64,000 bases of DNA from an uncultured Erythrobacter sp. (GTDB lineage: Bacteria > Pseudomonadota > Alphaproteobacteria > Sphingomonadales > Sphingomonadaceae). Made by a program: the position numbers and the translations under genes. The notes under the pieces were generated by a model. The model was not told the DNA's origin and made no database searches. It saw only the letters and a program-made list of their open reading frames with translations. Of the stretch, positions 17,845-26,004 are shown in pieces; position 1 is the stretch's first letter; each line of letters begins with the position of its first letter. Location: the NCBI GenBank assembly GCA_947488755.1, contig CANLAD010000001.1, positions 1,254,247 to 1,318,246 of the forward strand. Reading direction: 5' to 3'.

Positions 17845-18318
17845 TCACCCGATCCGATAAAAATCCGCCACCCGGTCCAGCGCGAGTTTCAGCACCAGCT
17901 TGCCGCTTCTCGCTGGCCAGCCGAGCGCCTTTTCCGCATCGGGCAGACCTTCGCCTGCGCACACGACGCGCCACAGCACGTCTTCCAGCCCTTTGCCTGC
18001 CGCTGACAGCGCATCGTCGAAGCGGCGCTTGGCTGCGACCTGTTTCTCGCTGGCGGTCAGACCAGTGTCTCCGGTGCTCTTCACCCGCACCGGATCCCAG
18101 CGCATCGTGACATTGGCCGATAGCTGCGCGCGCTCGTAATCCCGGCGCAGAGCCTCTCCCGCCTCGAACAGCCGATCCTCCAGATGGCCGCGCGAATGCA
18201 GCCAGGCGATCGGCGATTCGCCGGTGTTGACCTTGACCGAGCGGCGCGCGCCCTTCGCCGTCCCCGCGCGCCGCGGACCTTCGCTTGTCAGTTCGTGTTC
18301 GACCAGATGACGCGGCAT
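17845..18318 (-). CDS. DUF6456-domain protein
   Basis: A 157-aa soluble basic protein characteristic of alphaproteobacteria. Typical segments are ESPIAWLHSRG near the N-terminus, RRDYERAQLSANVTMRWDP in the middle and a C-terminal KLVLKLALDRVADFYRIG. Members are often annotated as replication-like or HTH proteins, without an established function. The ATG at 18318 is preceded by AAGGAGACAG and is preferred over the frame start at 18420. It is divergent from an XRE-type regulator. Confidence 0.85.
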   Translation of the reverse strand: MPRHLVEHELTSEGPRRAGTAKGARRSVKVNTGESPIAWLHSRGHLEDRLFEAGEALRRDYERAQLSANVTMRWDPVRVKSTGDTGLTASEKQVAAKRRFDDALSAAGKGLEDVLWRVVCAGEGLPDAEKALGWPARSGKLVLKLALDRVADFYRIG

Positions 18319-18458
18319 GGCTGTCTCCTTTTCAACGCGAGCAGAGCGGCCCGCCTGTCCACGCAGCTCTTGCCAAAGCCGGTAAACTGTAGGAAAGAGA
18401 AAACCTATCTGGTTCGTCACGCAATCACTTGGGGGGGCGCCCGAGGAGACATTCGCGC

Positions 18459-19043
18459 ATGATCAATCGCATCCGTGAAATTCGCAAGGCCATGGGGCTG
18501 ACCCTCGCCGACCTTGCCGCCGCGTGCGATCCTCCGACGACCGCGCAGACGATCGGGCGGCTCGAAACCGGGACGCGCACGCTCTCGATTGACTGGATGG
18601 ACCGGATCGGATCGGCCCTCGGCGTCGATCCGCAGGTTCTGGTTCGATCCGAGAACGAGGCACGCGCGCAGATTGTCGCGGAACTCGGAAGCGGCGAACC
18701 CCATCCGCTCAGTTCTCCTCGCGACGCCGTGTTGCCTAGCGAAATTGCAGGCAAAGGCGGCGAAGACGGCGCGACGATGGTGGTCGAAGTCACCGCGCCG
18801 GTAGGCGAATACCGTGCCGGTGATACCGTCTGGCTCCAGCGCCTTTCGCCCGATCAGGCGGGCAGCGCGATCAACCGCGACTGTCTGGTCCCACGCCCGG
18901 GAGGTCGGTTCGCGTTCGGTCGGCTAATCGACCGGCGAGACAGGCTGGTGGGAATACTGCCGCCCCAATCGGGTCACAAACAGCAGGTGATCGACGATCC
19001 GGAGTGGATCGCGGTCGCCATTATGCTGGTGCGACCGCTGTGA
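18459..19043 (+). CDS. XRE-family transcriptional regulator with an S24-like C-terminal domain
   Basis: A 194-aa protein with an N-terminal helix-turn-helix of Cro/CI type (IREIRKAMGLTLADLAAACD, TAQTIGRLETGTRTLS). Its C-terminal region (APVGEYRAGDTVWLQRLSP, FAFGRLIDRRDRLVGILPPQ) resembles the beta-rich S24/LexA-like fold, but no clear Ser-Lys autoprotease pair is visible. A small-ligand or dimerisation role is more likely than self-cleavage. The ATG at 18459 follows GAGGAGAC. It is divergent from the DUF6456 gene. Confidence 0.88.
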   Translation: MINRIREIRKAMGLTLADLAAACDPPTTAQTIGRLETGTRTLSIDWMDRIGSALGVDPQVLVRSENEARAQIVAELGSGEPHPLSSPRDAVLPSEIAGKGGEDGATMVVEVTAPVGEYRAGDTVWLQRLSPDQAGSAINRDCLVPRPGGRFAFGRLIDRRDRLVGILPPQSGHKQQVIDDPEWIAVAIMLVRPL

Positions 19044-19095
19044 AAACGGCGCCCTTTGAGGTCGATCGCCGCGCGGGTGATCGGGAGCCGCGCGG

Positions 19096-20319
19096 GTGAA
19101 ACACGTCGTCTCGCTCAGCACGCTCTATCCCAATCCGGCGCAGCCGCGCAGGGGTGCCTATGTCGCCCGGTCGCTCGAGGCGCTGGCCCGGCGTCACCGC
19201 CGCGCGATATCGCAGAGCGGGAGCGGGGACGACGAATGGCGGGTTACTGTCATCAATCCGATCGGCATTCCGCCCGTTGCGCTCGGCCAGTATCGCGACC
19301 TCGCGCAGCTTCCCGAGACGAGCGAGGAAGGCGGCATTACCGTCCATCGCCCGCGTTACACCCTGATCCCCAAGGTCGGTGCGCGCCGCGATCCCCGCGC
19401 CCTTGCGAAGATTACCCAGCCGCTCATCGAGCAGATTCACGCCGAAGTCCCTGTCGATCTGATCGATGCGCAGCTTTTCTTTCCGGACGGCCCCGCCGCA
19501 GCCTGGATCGCGCAGCAAATGAACCTGCCCCTTTCGATCAAGGCACGCGGAGGGGATATCGCGCACTGGTCCGGTGTCGATTTCGCCCGCGAACAGATGC
19601 TCGAAGCCGCAAGACGCGCCGATGGAATGTTGGCGGGAAGCGAGGCGCTGAAGCGGCAGATGGCGGCGCTGGGGATGGATGAAGCGCGCATTGCCGTGCA
19701 TTACACCGGCCTCGACCGTGACCGCTTCCGCCCGCTCGATCACACCCGTCTGCGCGCGCAACTGGGCAGCGTGCTGCAGTTCGACATTCCCGACACCGCG
19801 CCGCTGCTGGTGTGCGTTGCCACTTTGAGCGAGCGGCGGGGACAGGACATCGCGATAGCGGCAATGGCGCGGATAGACGGCGCGCGGCTGGTGCTGGCTG
19901 GCGAGGGCGACGATGAACAGCACCTGCGCGAGCTTGCGGCCGATCTGGGCCTCGCCGAGCGGGTGCATTTCGCAGGCGTTCTCGACCATGATGTGCTTCC
20001 GCTGGTGCTGTCTGCGGCCGATGCGATGGTGCTTCCCACCGCAAGCGAGGGCCTGGCCAATGCCTGGATCGAAGCCATCGCCTGCGGCACGCCGGTGGTC
20101 ACTACCAACACCCCAGGAGCGCGCGAGATCATCACGGGCGATGCGGTCGGTCGGCTGGTCGAACGCAGTCCGGAAAGCGTGGCGGCGGGCGTGAACTCGC
20201 TGCTCAACGATCCGCCGCTGCGGCGCGAGGTGGCGGCTGCAGCGCAAGGGTATAGCTGGGAGCGTAATGCGGACGAGCTGGCCGCGCACTACGACCGGAT
20301 TCTCGCCCGGCCGCAATAA
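19096..20319 (+). CDS. Family 4 glycosyltransferase
   Basis: A 407-aa GT-B fold enzyme starting with GTG (MKHVVSLSTLYPNPAQPRRG). The N-terminal acceptor domain is followed by the GT4 C-terminal domain with VATLSERRGQD, LAGEGDDEQHLRELA, VHFAGVL and the signature ASEGLANAWIEAIACGTPVVTT, including the EX7E motif. It transfers sugars from nucleotide donors, probably to an envelope polysaccharide or lipid. It is 52 bp downstream of the regulator and convergent with secF. The substrate cannot be assigned. Confidence 0.9.
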   Translation: MKHVVSLSTLYPNPAQPRRGAYVARSLEALARRHRRAISQSGSGDDEWRVTVINPIGIPPVALGQYRDLAQLPETSEEGGITVHRPRYTLIPKVGARRDPRALAKITQPLIEQIHAEVPVDLIDAQLFFPDGPAAAWIAQQMNLPLSIKARGGDIAHWSGVDFAREQMLEAARRADGMLAGSEALKRQMAALGMDEARIAVHYTGLDRDRFRPLDHTRLRAQLGSVLQFDIPDTAPLLVCVATLSERRGQDIAIAAMARIDGARLVLAGEGDDEQHLRELAADLGLAERVHFAGVLDHDVLPLVLSAADAMVLPTASEGLANAWIEAIACGTPVVTTNTPGAREIITGDAVGRLVERSPESVAAGVNSLLNDPPLRREVAAAAQGYSWERNADELAAHYDRILARPQ

Positions 20320-20322
20320 CGC

Positions 20323-21300
20323 CTATAGCTGGCCGAGCGCCTTCTTCTCCTGCCGGTCCGCTTCGGTTTCCTTGGGCACGAAGCTGTCGGAATTGACCCC
20401 CATCCAGATCAGCAGCGGCGCGGCGAGATAGACGCTCGAATACGTACCGATGAACAGGCCCGCCGTGATCGCCGCGACCAGGCCGAACAGGCTCGCCGGG
20501 CCGAACAGAAGCAGCGGAAGCAGCGCGACCAGCAGCGTAAGCGAGGTCATCACCGTGCGCGCAAGCGTCTCGTTCACCGACAGATCGAGCAGCTCCGGCA
20601 GCGGCATCTTGCGGTATTTCTTCAGGTTTTCGCGAATGCGATCATAGACGACAATCGTGTCGTTCAGCGAGTACCCGATAATGGCGAGGATCGCGGCGAT
20701 GATCTGGAGGCTGAATTCAAGCTGGAAGATGGCGAACATGCCCAGTGTCACCGACACGTCGTGGAACAGCGCGAACAGCGCGCCAACGCCGAACTGCCAT
20801 TCGAACCGGATCCAGATATAGAGCGCGACGCCGACCATCGCCAGCGCCAGCGCAAGCACCGCGCTCTGGCGGAATTCGCCCGCGACCTTGCCCGATACCG
20901 TCTCGTTCCCGTCGGTCCGCACGCCGGGATATTCGCCGTCGATCGCGGCGATCACCTCGTTGCCGATCTCGGTTGCGGCACCGGGCGTTCCCTCGACTTC
21001 TTCGGGCAGGGGCACGCGGATGGAGACCGCATTGGCCGCGCCGAATTCCTGCACCACCGGCGATCCATAGCCGAGATCGCCGACCAGCTGGCGCAGCTCG
21101 CCCACCGGCGCTTCCTCGCGCTCCTCGAAGGTCAGACGAACTTCCTGTCCGCCCGCGAAATCGACGCCGTAATTGAGCCCCATCGTCAGCACCGCGGCCC
21201 AGCTCCCCACGATCAGCAGCAGGCTGAGGATGAAGAACGGCACGCGCAGTTTGAGGAACTTTATGTTCGTGTCCTGGGGCACGAGCTTGAGCAGTTTCAT
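20323..21300 (-). CDS. secF: Protein translocase subunit SecF
   Basis: A 325-aa inner-membrane RND-type subunit with TM1 (FFILSLLLIVGSWAAVLTMG), a periplasmic P1 domain and five C-terminal TMs. It contains the FDxxVTLG-type motif (HDVSVTLGMF), GYSLNDTIVVYDRIREN and a C-terminal SVYLAAPLLIW. With SecD it uses the proton gradient to pull exported proteins through SecYEG. It follows secD by 16 bp. Confidence 0.97.
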   Translation of the reverse strand: MKLLKLVPQDTNIKFLKLRVPFFILSLLLIVGSWAAVLTMGLNYGVDFAGGQEVRLTFEEREEAPVGELRQLVGDLGYGSPVVQEFGAANAVSIRVPLPEEVEGTPGAATEIGNEVIAAIDGEYPGVRTDGNETVSGKVAGEFRQSAVLALALAMVGVALYIWIRFEWQFGVGALFALFHDVSVTLGMFAIFQLEFSLQIIAAILAIIGYSLNDTIVVYDRIRENLKKYRKMPLPELLDLSVNETLARTVMTSLTLLVALLPLLLFGPASLFGLVAAITAGLFIGTYSSVYLAAPLLIWMGVNSDSFVPKETEADRQEKKALGQL

Positions 21301-21316
21301 ATCTCGTCTCCCTTCG

Positions 21317-22915
21317 TCAGATGTTCAGATCGGCAGGACGCTTGGCGCGCAGATAGCCTGCGACCCACATCTTGGTGAGGATCAGCGCGGTGAAGACCGA
21401 TGTCGCCAATCCGATGATCAGCACGACGGCAAAGCCTTTAACCGGCCCGGTGCCGAACTGGAACAGCAGCGCGCCGGCGATGAAGTTGGTGATGTTCGCA
21501 TCGTAAATCGCCCGGCTCGCTTCCTTGTAGCCGTTCTCCGTCGCGGTGACGACGCGCCGTCCGCGCTTGCGTTCTTCGCGGATGCGTTCGTTGATGAGCA
21601 CGTTGGCATCCACCGCCGCGCCGATAGTCAGAACGAACCCGGCGATGCCCGGCAGGGTCAGCGTAAAATTGCCGATCGCCATCATGCCGAGCAGGATGAG
21701 GACGTTGAAGACGAGCGCCACGGTCGCATAGATGCCGAACCGGCCATAGGTCGCGATCATCAGCGCGATGACGGCGAGACTGCCGATCAGCATCGCGATC
21801 AGCCCGCGCTCGATCGAGTCCGCGCCGAGCTCCGCGCTGACGGTCCGCTCCTCTATCACGGTCAGCGGCACCGGCAGCGCGCCTGAAGACAGTTGGATCG
21901 CGAGCTTGTTCGCGCTTTCGGCGGTGAAATTACCCGAAATCTGTGCCGATCCGCCCAGTATCGGCTCGTTGAAGACCGGCGCGGAAATCACTTCGCCGTC
22001 GAGGATGATGGCGAACCGGTCCCCGACATTGTTGGTGCTGAGCTGCGCGAATTTCTGCCCGCCCTGCTGATCGAAAGTGATCGAGACGATGTTTTCGTTG
22101 TTGCGGCTGTCGATCCCGGCGCGCGCATCGATGAGACTGTCGCCGCGTATCCCGCCCAGCCGCTCGACCGCTTCGAAACCTCCGGCAAAGTTGGACTCCG
22201 GTGAGTACGGGAAGATCTGACTGCCCGGAGGAGCAATACCCGCCTGCACGCTGGTCGGCAGCGCGTCTTTATCGACCAGCTTGAATTCGAGCTGCGCCGT
22301 CTCGCCCAACAATTCCTTGAGCTGTTCGGGGTCTTCCAGCCCCGGCACCTGCACCACGATCCGGTTGTCGCCCTGACGGATGATCGTCGGCTCGCGCGTG
22401 CCCAGCCCGTCGATCCGGGTGCGAACGACCTCGACCGCCGCCTCCATCGCGGTATTGAGTGCAACCGCCTTGCCGCTGTCGGTCGGTTCGAGCACCATGC
22501 GTTGCCCGTCGACGACGCTCAGATCCCACTCGCGCCGCAGACCTTCGCCCATCATCAGCGGCTCGAGCACAGCGCGCGCACGGTCGATATCCGCCGCGCT
22601 GTCGAGCATGAAGGACAGCTCTCCGCCGGCGCGCGACGTATCGCCGAATTCAATCGCCGGACTGGCGTCTTCCAGAGCGGCCTCAACCGCCTCTTCCATA
22701 TTCTCGACGCGCTGCGCCGTGACCTCATCCGGATCCGCTTCGAGCAGCAGGTGCGATCCGCCCGCGAGGTCCAACCCGAGATTGACCTGCGGCGCATCGC
22801 CATCTGCAAACATGCCATCGACCGCGGGTGAGATCAGCGAGGGTATCGCCGCTGCCGCCAGTGCGAGGGTTATCGCCCACAGCGCAATCTTTTTCCAAAG
22901 GGGAACTTCAAGCAT
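21317..22915 (-). CDS. secD: Protein translocase subunit SecD
   Basis: A 532-aa inner-membrane subunit of the Sec export motor. Visible are TM1 (KIALWAITLALAAAAIP), the LGLDLAGGSHLLLE motif, the P1 head region, and the C-terminal RND TM bundle with LPGIAGFVLTIGAAVDANVLINERIREE and a closing MWVAGYLRAKRPADL. Order yajC-secD-secF, all on the reverse strand, is the conserved operon. The gap to yajC is 75 bp. Confidence 0.97.
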   Translation of the reverse strand: MLEVPLWKKIALWAITLALAAAAIPSLISPAVDGMFADGDAPQVNLGLDLAGGSHLLLEADPDEVTAQRVENMEEAVEAALEDASPAIEFGDTSRAGGELSFMLDSAADIDRARAVLEPLMMGEGLRREWDLSVVDGQRMVLEPTDSGKAVALNTAMEAAVEVVRTRIDGLGTREPTIIRQGDNRIVVQVPGLEDPEQLKELLGETAQLEFKLVDKDALPTSVQAGIAPPGSQIFPYSPESNFAGGFEAVERLGGIRGDSLIDARAGIDSRNNENIVSITFDQQGGQKFAQLSTNNVGDRFAIILDGEVISAPVFNEPILGGSAQISGNFTAESANKLAIQLSSGALPVPLTVIEERTVSAELGADSIERGLIAMLIGSLAVIALMIATYGRFGIYATVALVFNVLILLGMMAIGNFTLTLPGIAGFVLTIGAAVDANVLINERIREERKRGRRVVTATENGYKEASRAIYDANITNFIAGALLFQFGTGPVKGFAVVLIIGLATSVFTALILTKMWVAGYLRAKRPADLNI

Positions 22916-22990
22916 TGCCGCTCAATTCGTAAAAATGGCTGATGTATTGTGGATGACCGACCGCGCGCGATGCACGGACGGTTGCAAGGG

Positions 22991-23317
22991 TCAGTCGTTC
23001 GCCGGCTTACCGCCCGGCGGCACCAGATCGGCGATGGTCTGCTTCACGGCCTTGACCCGCACGTCGCGCGCCAGCTCGATCTCGGCATAGGTATCGTCGA
23101 CCTTGATCACCTTGCCGACCAGTCCGCCCTGCGTGACGACTTGATCGCCCTTCTTGAGGTTCGCGACCTTCGCCTGGTGTTCCTTCTGCCGCTTCATCTG
23201 CGGGCGAATGATGAGGAACCAGAAGATCAGCACCATGCCAAGGATCGGCAGCCATTGAATCCAGCCCGGGGGCGCTTCGGCCGCGCCGGCACCGGCGGCG
23301 GCGATGAGATACATCAT
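22991..23317 (-). CDS. yajC: Preprotein translocase subunit YajC
   Basis: A 108-aa single-span membrane protein with a TM around WLPILGMVLIFWFLIIRPQ, followed by the classical KRQKEHQAKVANLKKGDQVVTQGG cytoplasmic segment and IELARDVRVKAVKQTIADL. It is part of the SecDF-YajC holo-translocon. First gene of the operon; its upstream region carries the divergent tRNA-Pro. Confidence 0.97.
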   Translation of the reverse strand: MMYLIAAAGAGAAEAPPGWIQWLPILGMVLIFWFLIIRPQMKRQKEHQAKVANLKKGDQVVTQGGLVGKVIKVDDTYAEIELARDVRVKAVKQTIADLVPPGGKPAND

Positions 23318-23597
23318 GATCGTCTAAAGCCTGCTCTTGGGATTTAACCTGTTATCGGGAGGGGTGGACATACGCACGGCACGAACTCGCCGCGCGGACC
23401 TCTCCCCCTGTCCCGCATAAGTGGGCGCGCGTAGCAGCAAAGCAAGCGGCGGGCAATTCATCGCGCGCCGATTGGTTCCTTCAGCCAGCAATCCGTTTTC
23501 TGTTGGCCGAAAACCCAAGTCGCTTGCCCCAGGTCGCTTGCCCAAGCCCCTTGCGCCGTTCGGCACCCGCTCCTATACGGCGCGCCTCCACTGGATA

Positions 23598-23674
23598 CGG
23601 GAAGTAGCGCAGCCTGGTAGCGCATCACACTGGGGGTGTGGGGGTCGCAGGTTCGAATCCTGTCTTCCCGACCA
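23598..23674 (+). tRNA. tRNA-Pro (anticodon GGG)
   Basis: A 77-nt cloverleaf with CCA encoded. The acceptor stem is CGGGAAG/CTTCCCG, the D-arm AGCGCAGCCTGGTAGCGC and the T-arm GGTTCGAATCC. The anticodon stem TCACA/TGTGG frames the loop CTGGGGG, giving anticodon GGG for CCC codons. Confidence 0.95.
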
Positions 23675-23851
23675 GTGGAAACAAGCTGTTATCAGCTTTC
23701 GCATCGTCCGAGCGATGCGCTCACCCGAACGCATGAGCCGACTTGGCGACCGCCCCTGCCATGCGCCATCATACCCCCGACATAAGACGCTCCCTAAACA
23801 TATAATTAACCCTGAATCCTTATCCGCAGACCGCAGGATTTGGAGGGCGGA

Positions 23852-24847
23852 ATGCTCGAAGGAACGAGTTTCGACGTTGCCGGGGTCGGCGGCAATGTGC
23901 CGCTGGTCTCCATCGTCGTGCCTGTCTTCAACGAGCAGGACACAATCGCGCGCTTCATTTCCGAGATCGAGGCGACAATCGCCTCCGCATGGGATGAGGC
24001 CGCAGGCGACAAACCGCCCTGCTTCGAGATAATCTTCGTTGACGATGGCAGTCGCGATGACACCAGCCGCGTCGTGCGGGAATTCTGCCGGACAAACCCG
24101 CGCATAAAGCTGATCTGCCTGTCGCGAAATTTCGGCAAGGAATCCGCGCTCAGTGCCGGAATGAGGGTGGCGACGGGCGATGCCGTGATCCCGATGGACG
24201 TGGACCTTCAGGATCCGCCCGATCTCCTGCGTCCCATGATCGATCAATGGCGCGCGGGCGCGCAAGTCGTCAATGCCCGCCGCGTTGACCGCAGTTCCGA
24301 TACGGCGATCAAGCGATCGAGCGCGCGCGCTTTTTACAAGGTCATCAATTCCCTGGCCGACCACCCGATCGAGCCGGACGTCGGCGATTTCCGCCTGCTC
24401 GACCGCGCGGCGGTGAATGCGCTGAACCGGCTGGGTGAGCATAACCGCTTCAACAAGGGACTGTTCTCGTGGATCGGCTTTCAATCCGTGACGCTGGAAT
24501 ATACCCGGCCAGCGAGATCGGCCGGAACCAGCAAATGGAAGGCCTCGAAGCTGGTCGGCCTCGCTCTTGACGGAGTGATCTCCTCGACGACGCTTCCACT
24601 GCGGATATGGACGGCAATCGGCGCTTCGATCGCCTGCATTGCCTTCATCTATGCGGGCTATCTGATCGTAAACACGCTCGTCTGGGGTGCGGACACGCCG
24701 GGCTATGCCTCGCTGATGGTGGCAATCCTGTTCCTGGGCGGCCTCAACCTCGTAAGCCTCGGCCTGCTGGGCGAATATATCGGCCGTATCGCCACCCAGG
24801 TGCGGGGACGACCGCTTTACATCATCTCGGATTCGGTAGGTTTTTGA
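23852..24847 (+). CDS. GtrB-like family 2 glycosyltransferase
   Basis: A 331-aa enzyme with a GT-A catalytic domain (PLVSIVVPVFNEQDTIARF, EIIFVDDGSRDDTSRVV, DxD in PMDVDLQDPPDLL) and two C-terminal transmembrane helices (about 235-260 and 270-295). This is the bactoprenol/dolichol-phosphate glycosyltransferase layout (GtrB, DPM1-like). It would load a sugar onto undecaprenyl phosphate on the cytoplasmic face. The ATG at 23852 follows GGAGGGCGG; a TTG 12 nt upstream lies within the RBS. First gene of a four-gene operon. Confidence 0.92.
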   Translation: MLEGTSFDVAGVGGNVPLVSIVVPVFNEQDTIARFISEIEATIASAWDEAAGDKPPCFEIIFVDDGSRDDTSRVVREFCRTNPRIKLICLSRNFGKESALSAGMRVATGDAVIPMDVDLQDPPDLLRPMIDQWRAGAQVVNARRVDRSSDTAIKRSSARAFYKVINSLADHPIEPDVGDFRLLDRAAVNALNRLGEHNRFNKGLFSWIGFQSVTLEYTRPARSAGTSKWKASKLVGLALDGVISSTTLPLRIWTAIGASIACIAFIYAGYLIVNTLVWGADTPGYASLMVAILFLGGLNLVSLGLLGEYIGRIATQVRGRPLYIISDSVGF

Positions 24848-24848
24848 G

Positions 24849-25583
24849 GTGGAAGCCGTTGCTTACACCGCGCTCAAGACGCTTCAGGATCGTCACTGGT
24901 GGTTCGATGGAAGGCGTCAGATCCTCTCCGCCTTGATCCGTCGCTTCATTCCTCACCGCGGCGATCTGAAAATTCTTGAAGCCGGATGCGGCTACGGCGG
25001 CAATCTGCCGATGCTGGCGCAATTCGGGACGGTGGATTGCTTTGAATTCGATAATAGTGCGCGCGAGTATGCAGCAGGATTGTTGGGGCGTCCGGTGGCC
25101 TACGGCCATTTGCCGGACCAGCCCGGTTTTGAGGATCGCCAGTTCGACCTCGTGGCCATGCTCGATGTGCTTGAACATATCGATGACGATGTGGGATCGC
25201 TCAAATCGCTGGGCGGTCTGCTGAGCCAAAGCGGGCGGATACTCATAACCGTCCCGGCGATGCCCTGGCTGTGGTCGAAGCACGACGAAGTTCATCACCA
25301 TAAACGGCGCTACACGAAGCGGTCATTGAACCGGGCACTGCGCGCTGCCGGGCTTGAGCCTGTCAGGATCGGCTACTTCAATTCGATCCTTTTCCCGCTG
25401 GCGGTTGCGCAACGCTTTGCGCAGAAAATCCGCAATTCGCAAAGCCCGGTGGACGAACTGCCACCGCGCCCACTGAATTCTGTCTTGGCAAAAGTGTTCG
25501 CATTTGAACGAAAGATCGTCGGAAAAATTCCGATGCCAATCGGCTTGTCGCTGTTCGCCATAGCCGAATTGACTGATGAATAG
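24849..25583 (+). CDS. Class I SAM-dependent methyltransferase
   Basis: A 244-aa protein that begins with GTG two bases after the GT2 gene. Motif I is ILEAGCGYGGNLPML, the acidic loop is DCFEFDNSARE, and the post-I motif is FDLVAMLDVLEHIDDD. The N-terminal DRHWWFDGRRQIL is common in methyltransferases of glycan clusters. A C-terminal hydrophobic stretch (IGYFNSILFPLAVAQRFA) may sit at the membrane. Likely modifies the lipid-linked sugar made by its neighbours. It overlaps the GtrA gene by 8 bp. Confidence 0.88.
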   Translation: MEAVAYTALKTLQDRHWWFDGRRQILSALIRRFIPHRGDLKILEAGCGYGGNLPMLAQFGTVDCFEFDNSAREYAAGLLGRPVAYGHLPDQPGFEDRQFDLVAMLDVLEHIDDDVGSLKSLGGLLSQSGRILITVPAMPWLWSKHDEVHHHKRRYTKRSLNRALRAAGLEPVRIGYFNSILFPLAVAQRFAQKIRNSQSPVDELPPRPLNSVLAKVFAFERKIVGKIPMPIGLSLFAIAELTDE

Positions 25584-26004
25584 ACCGAAGGCACTCGCAC
25601 AGCTTGTGTCCTTCGCAACGGTCGGGATCGCGGCAACCGTGACGCACGTAGCCATCGCCTGGATGGCTTTTGAGGCAGCCGGGCTTCGTCCGATTGCAGC
25701 CAATCTGCTCGGCGCTGTCGCGGCCTTTTTCGTATCGTTTCTCTGCAACGCGACAATGACGTTCCAGTCCCGTCGCTCGCTCACCAAAACAGGCCCACGA
25801 TATCTGGTCGTCTCCTTGGTGAGCTATGTCCTGGCAACCGGCATCATGCTTTTCGTCGAAAGTCGCGGCCTGCCGATGTATGTGTTCGCGCTTGCCGTTG
25901 TGGCAATCGTTCCTCCCACAACGTTCCTTCTCGCGAAGTTCTGGGTTTTCAGCCCACGATACGAGAAGGTGTGCGATGAACCGGAAAAGACCAGATGCGT
26001 GTAA
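25576..26004 (+). CDS. GtrA-like membrane protein (putative lipid-linked sugar flippase)
   Basis: A 142-aa protein with four hydrophobic helices of the GtrA family (ALAQLVSFATVGIAATVTHV, ANLLGAVAAFFVSFLCNATMTF, FLLAKFWVF). The signature FLCNATMTFQS and the closing KFWVF match the GtrA pattern. GtrA proteins are proposed to flip bactoprenol-linked sugars to the periplasmic face. Its start overlaps the methyltransferase gene and its end overlaps the next gene by 10 bp, so translational coupling is likely. Confidence 0.9.
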   Translation: MNRPKALAQLVSFATVGIAATVTHVAIAWMAFEAAGLRPIAANLLGAVAAFFVSFLCNATMTFQSRRSLTKTGPRYLVVSLVSYVLATGIMLFVESRGLPMYVFALAVVAIVPPTTFLLAKFWVFSPRYEKVCDEPEKTRCV

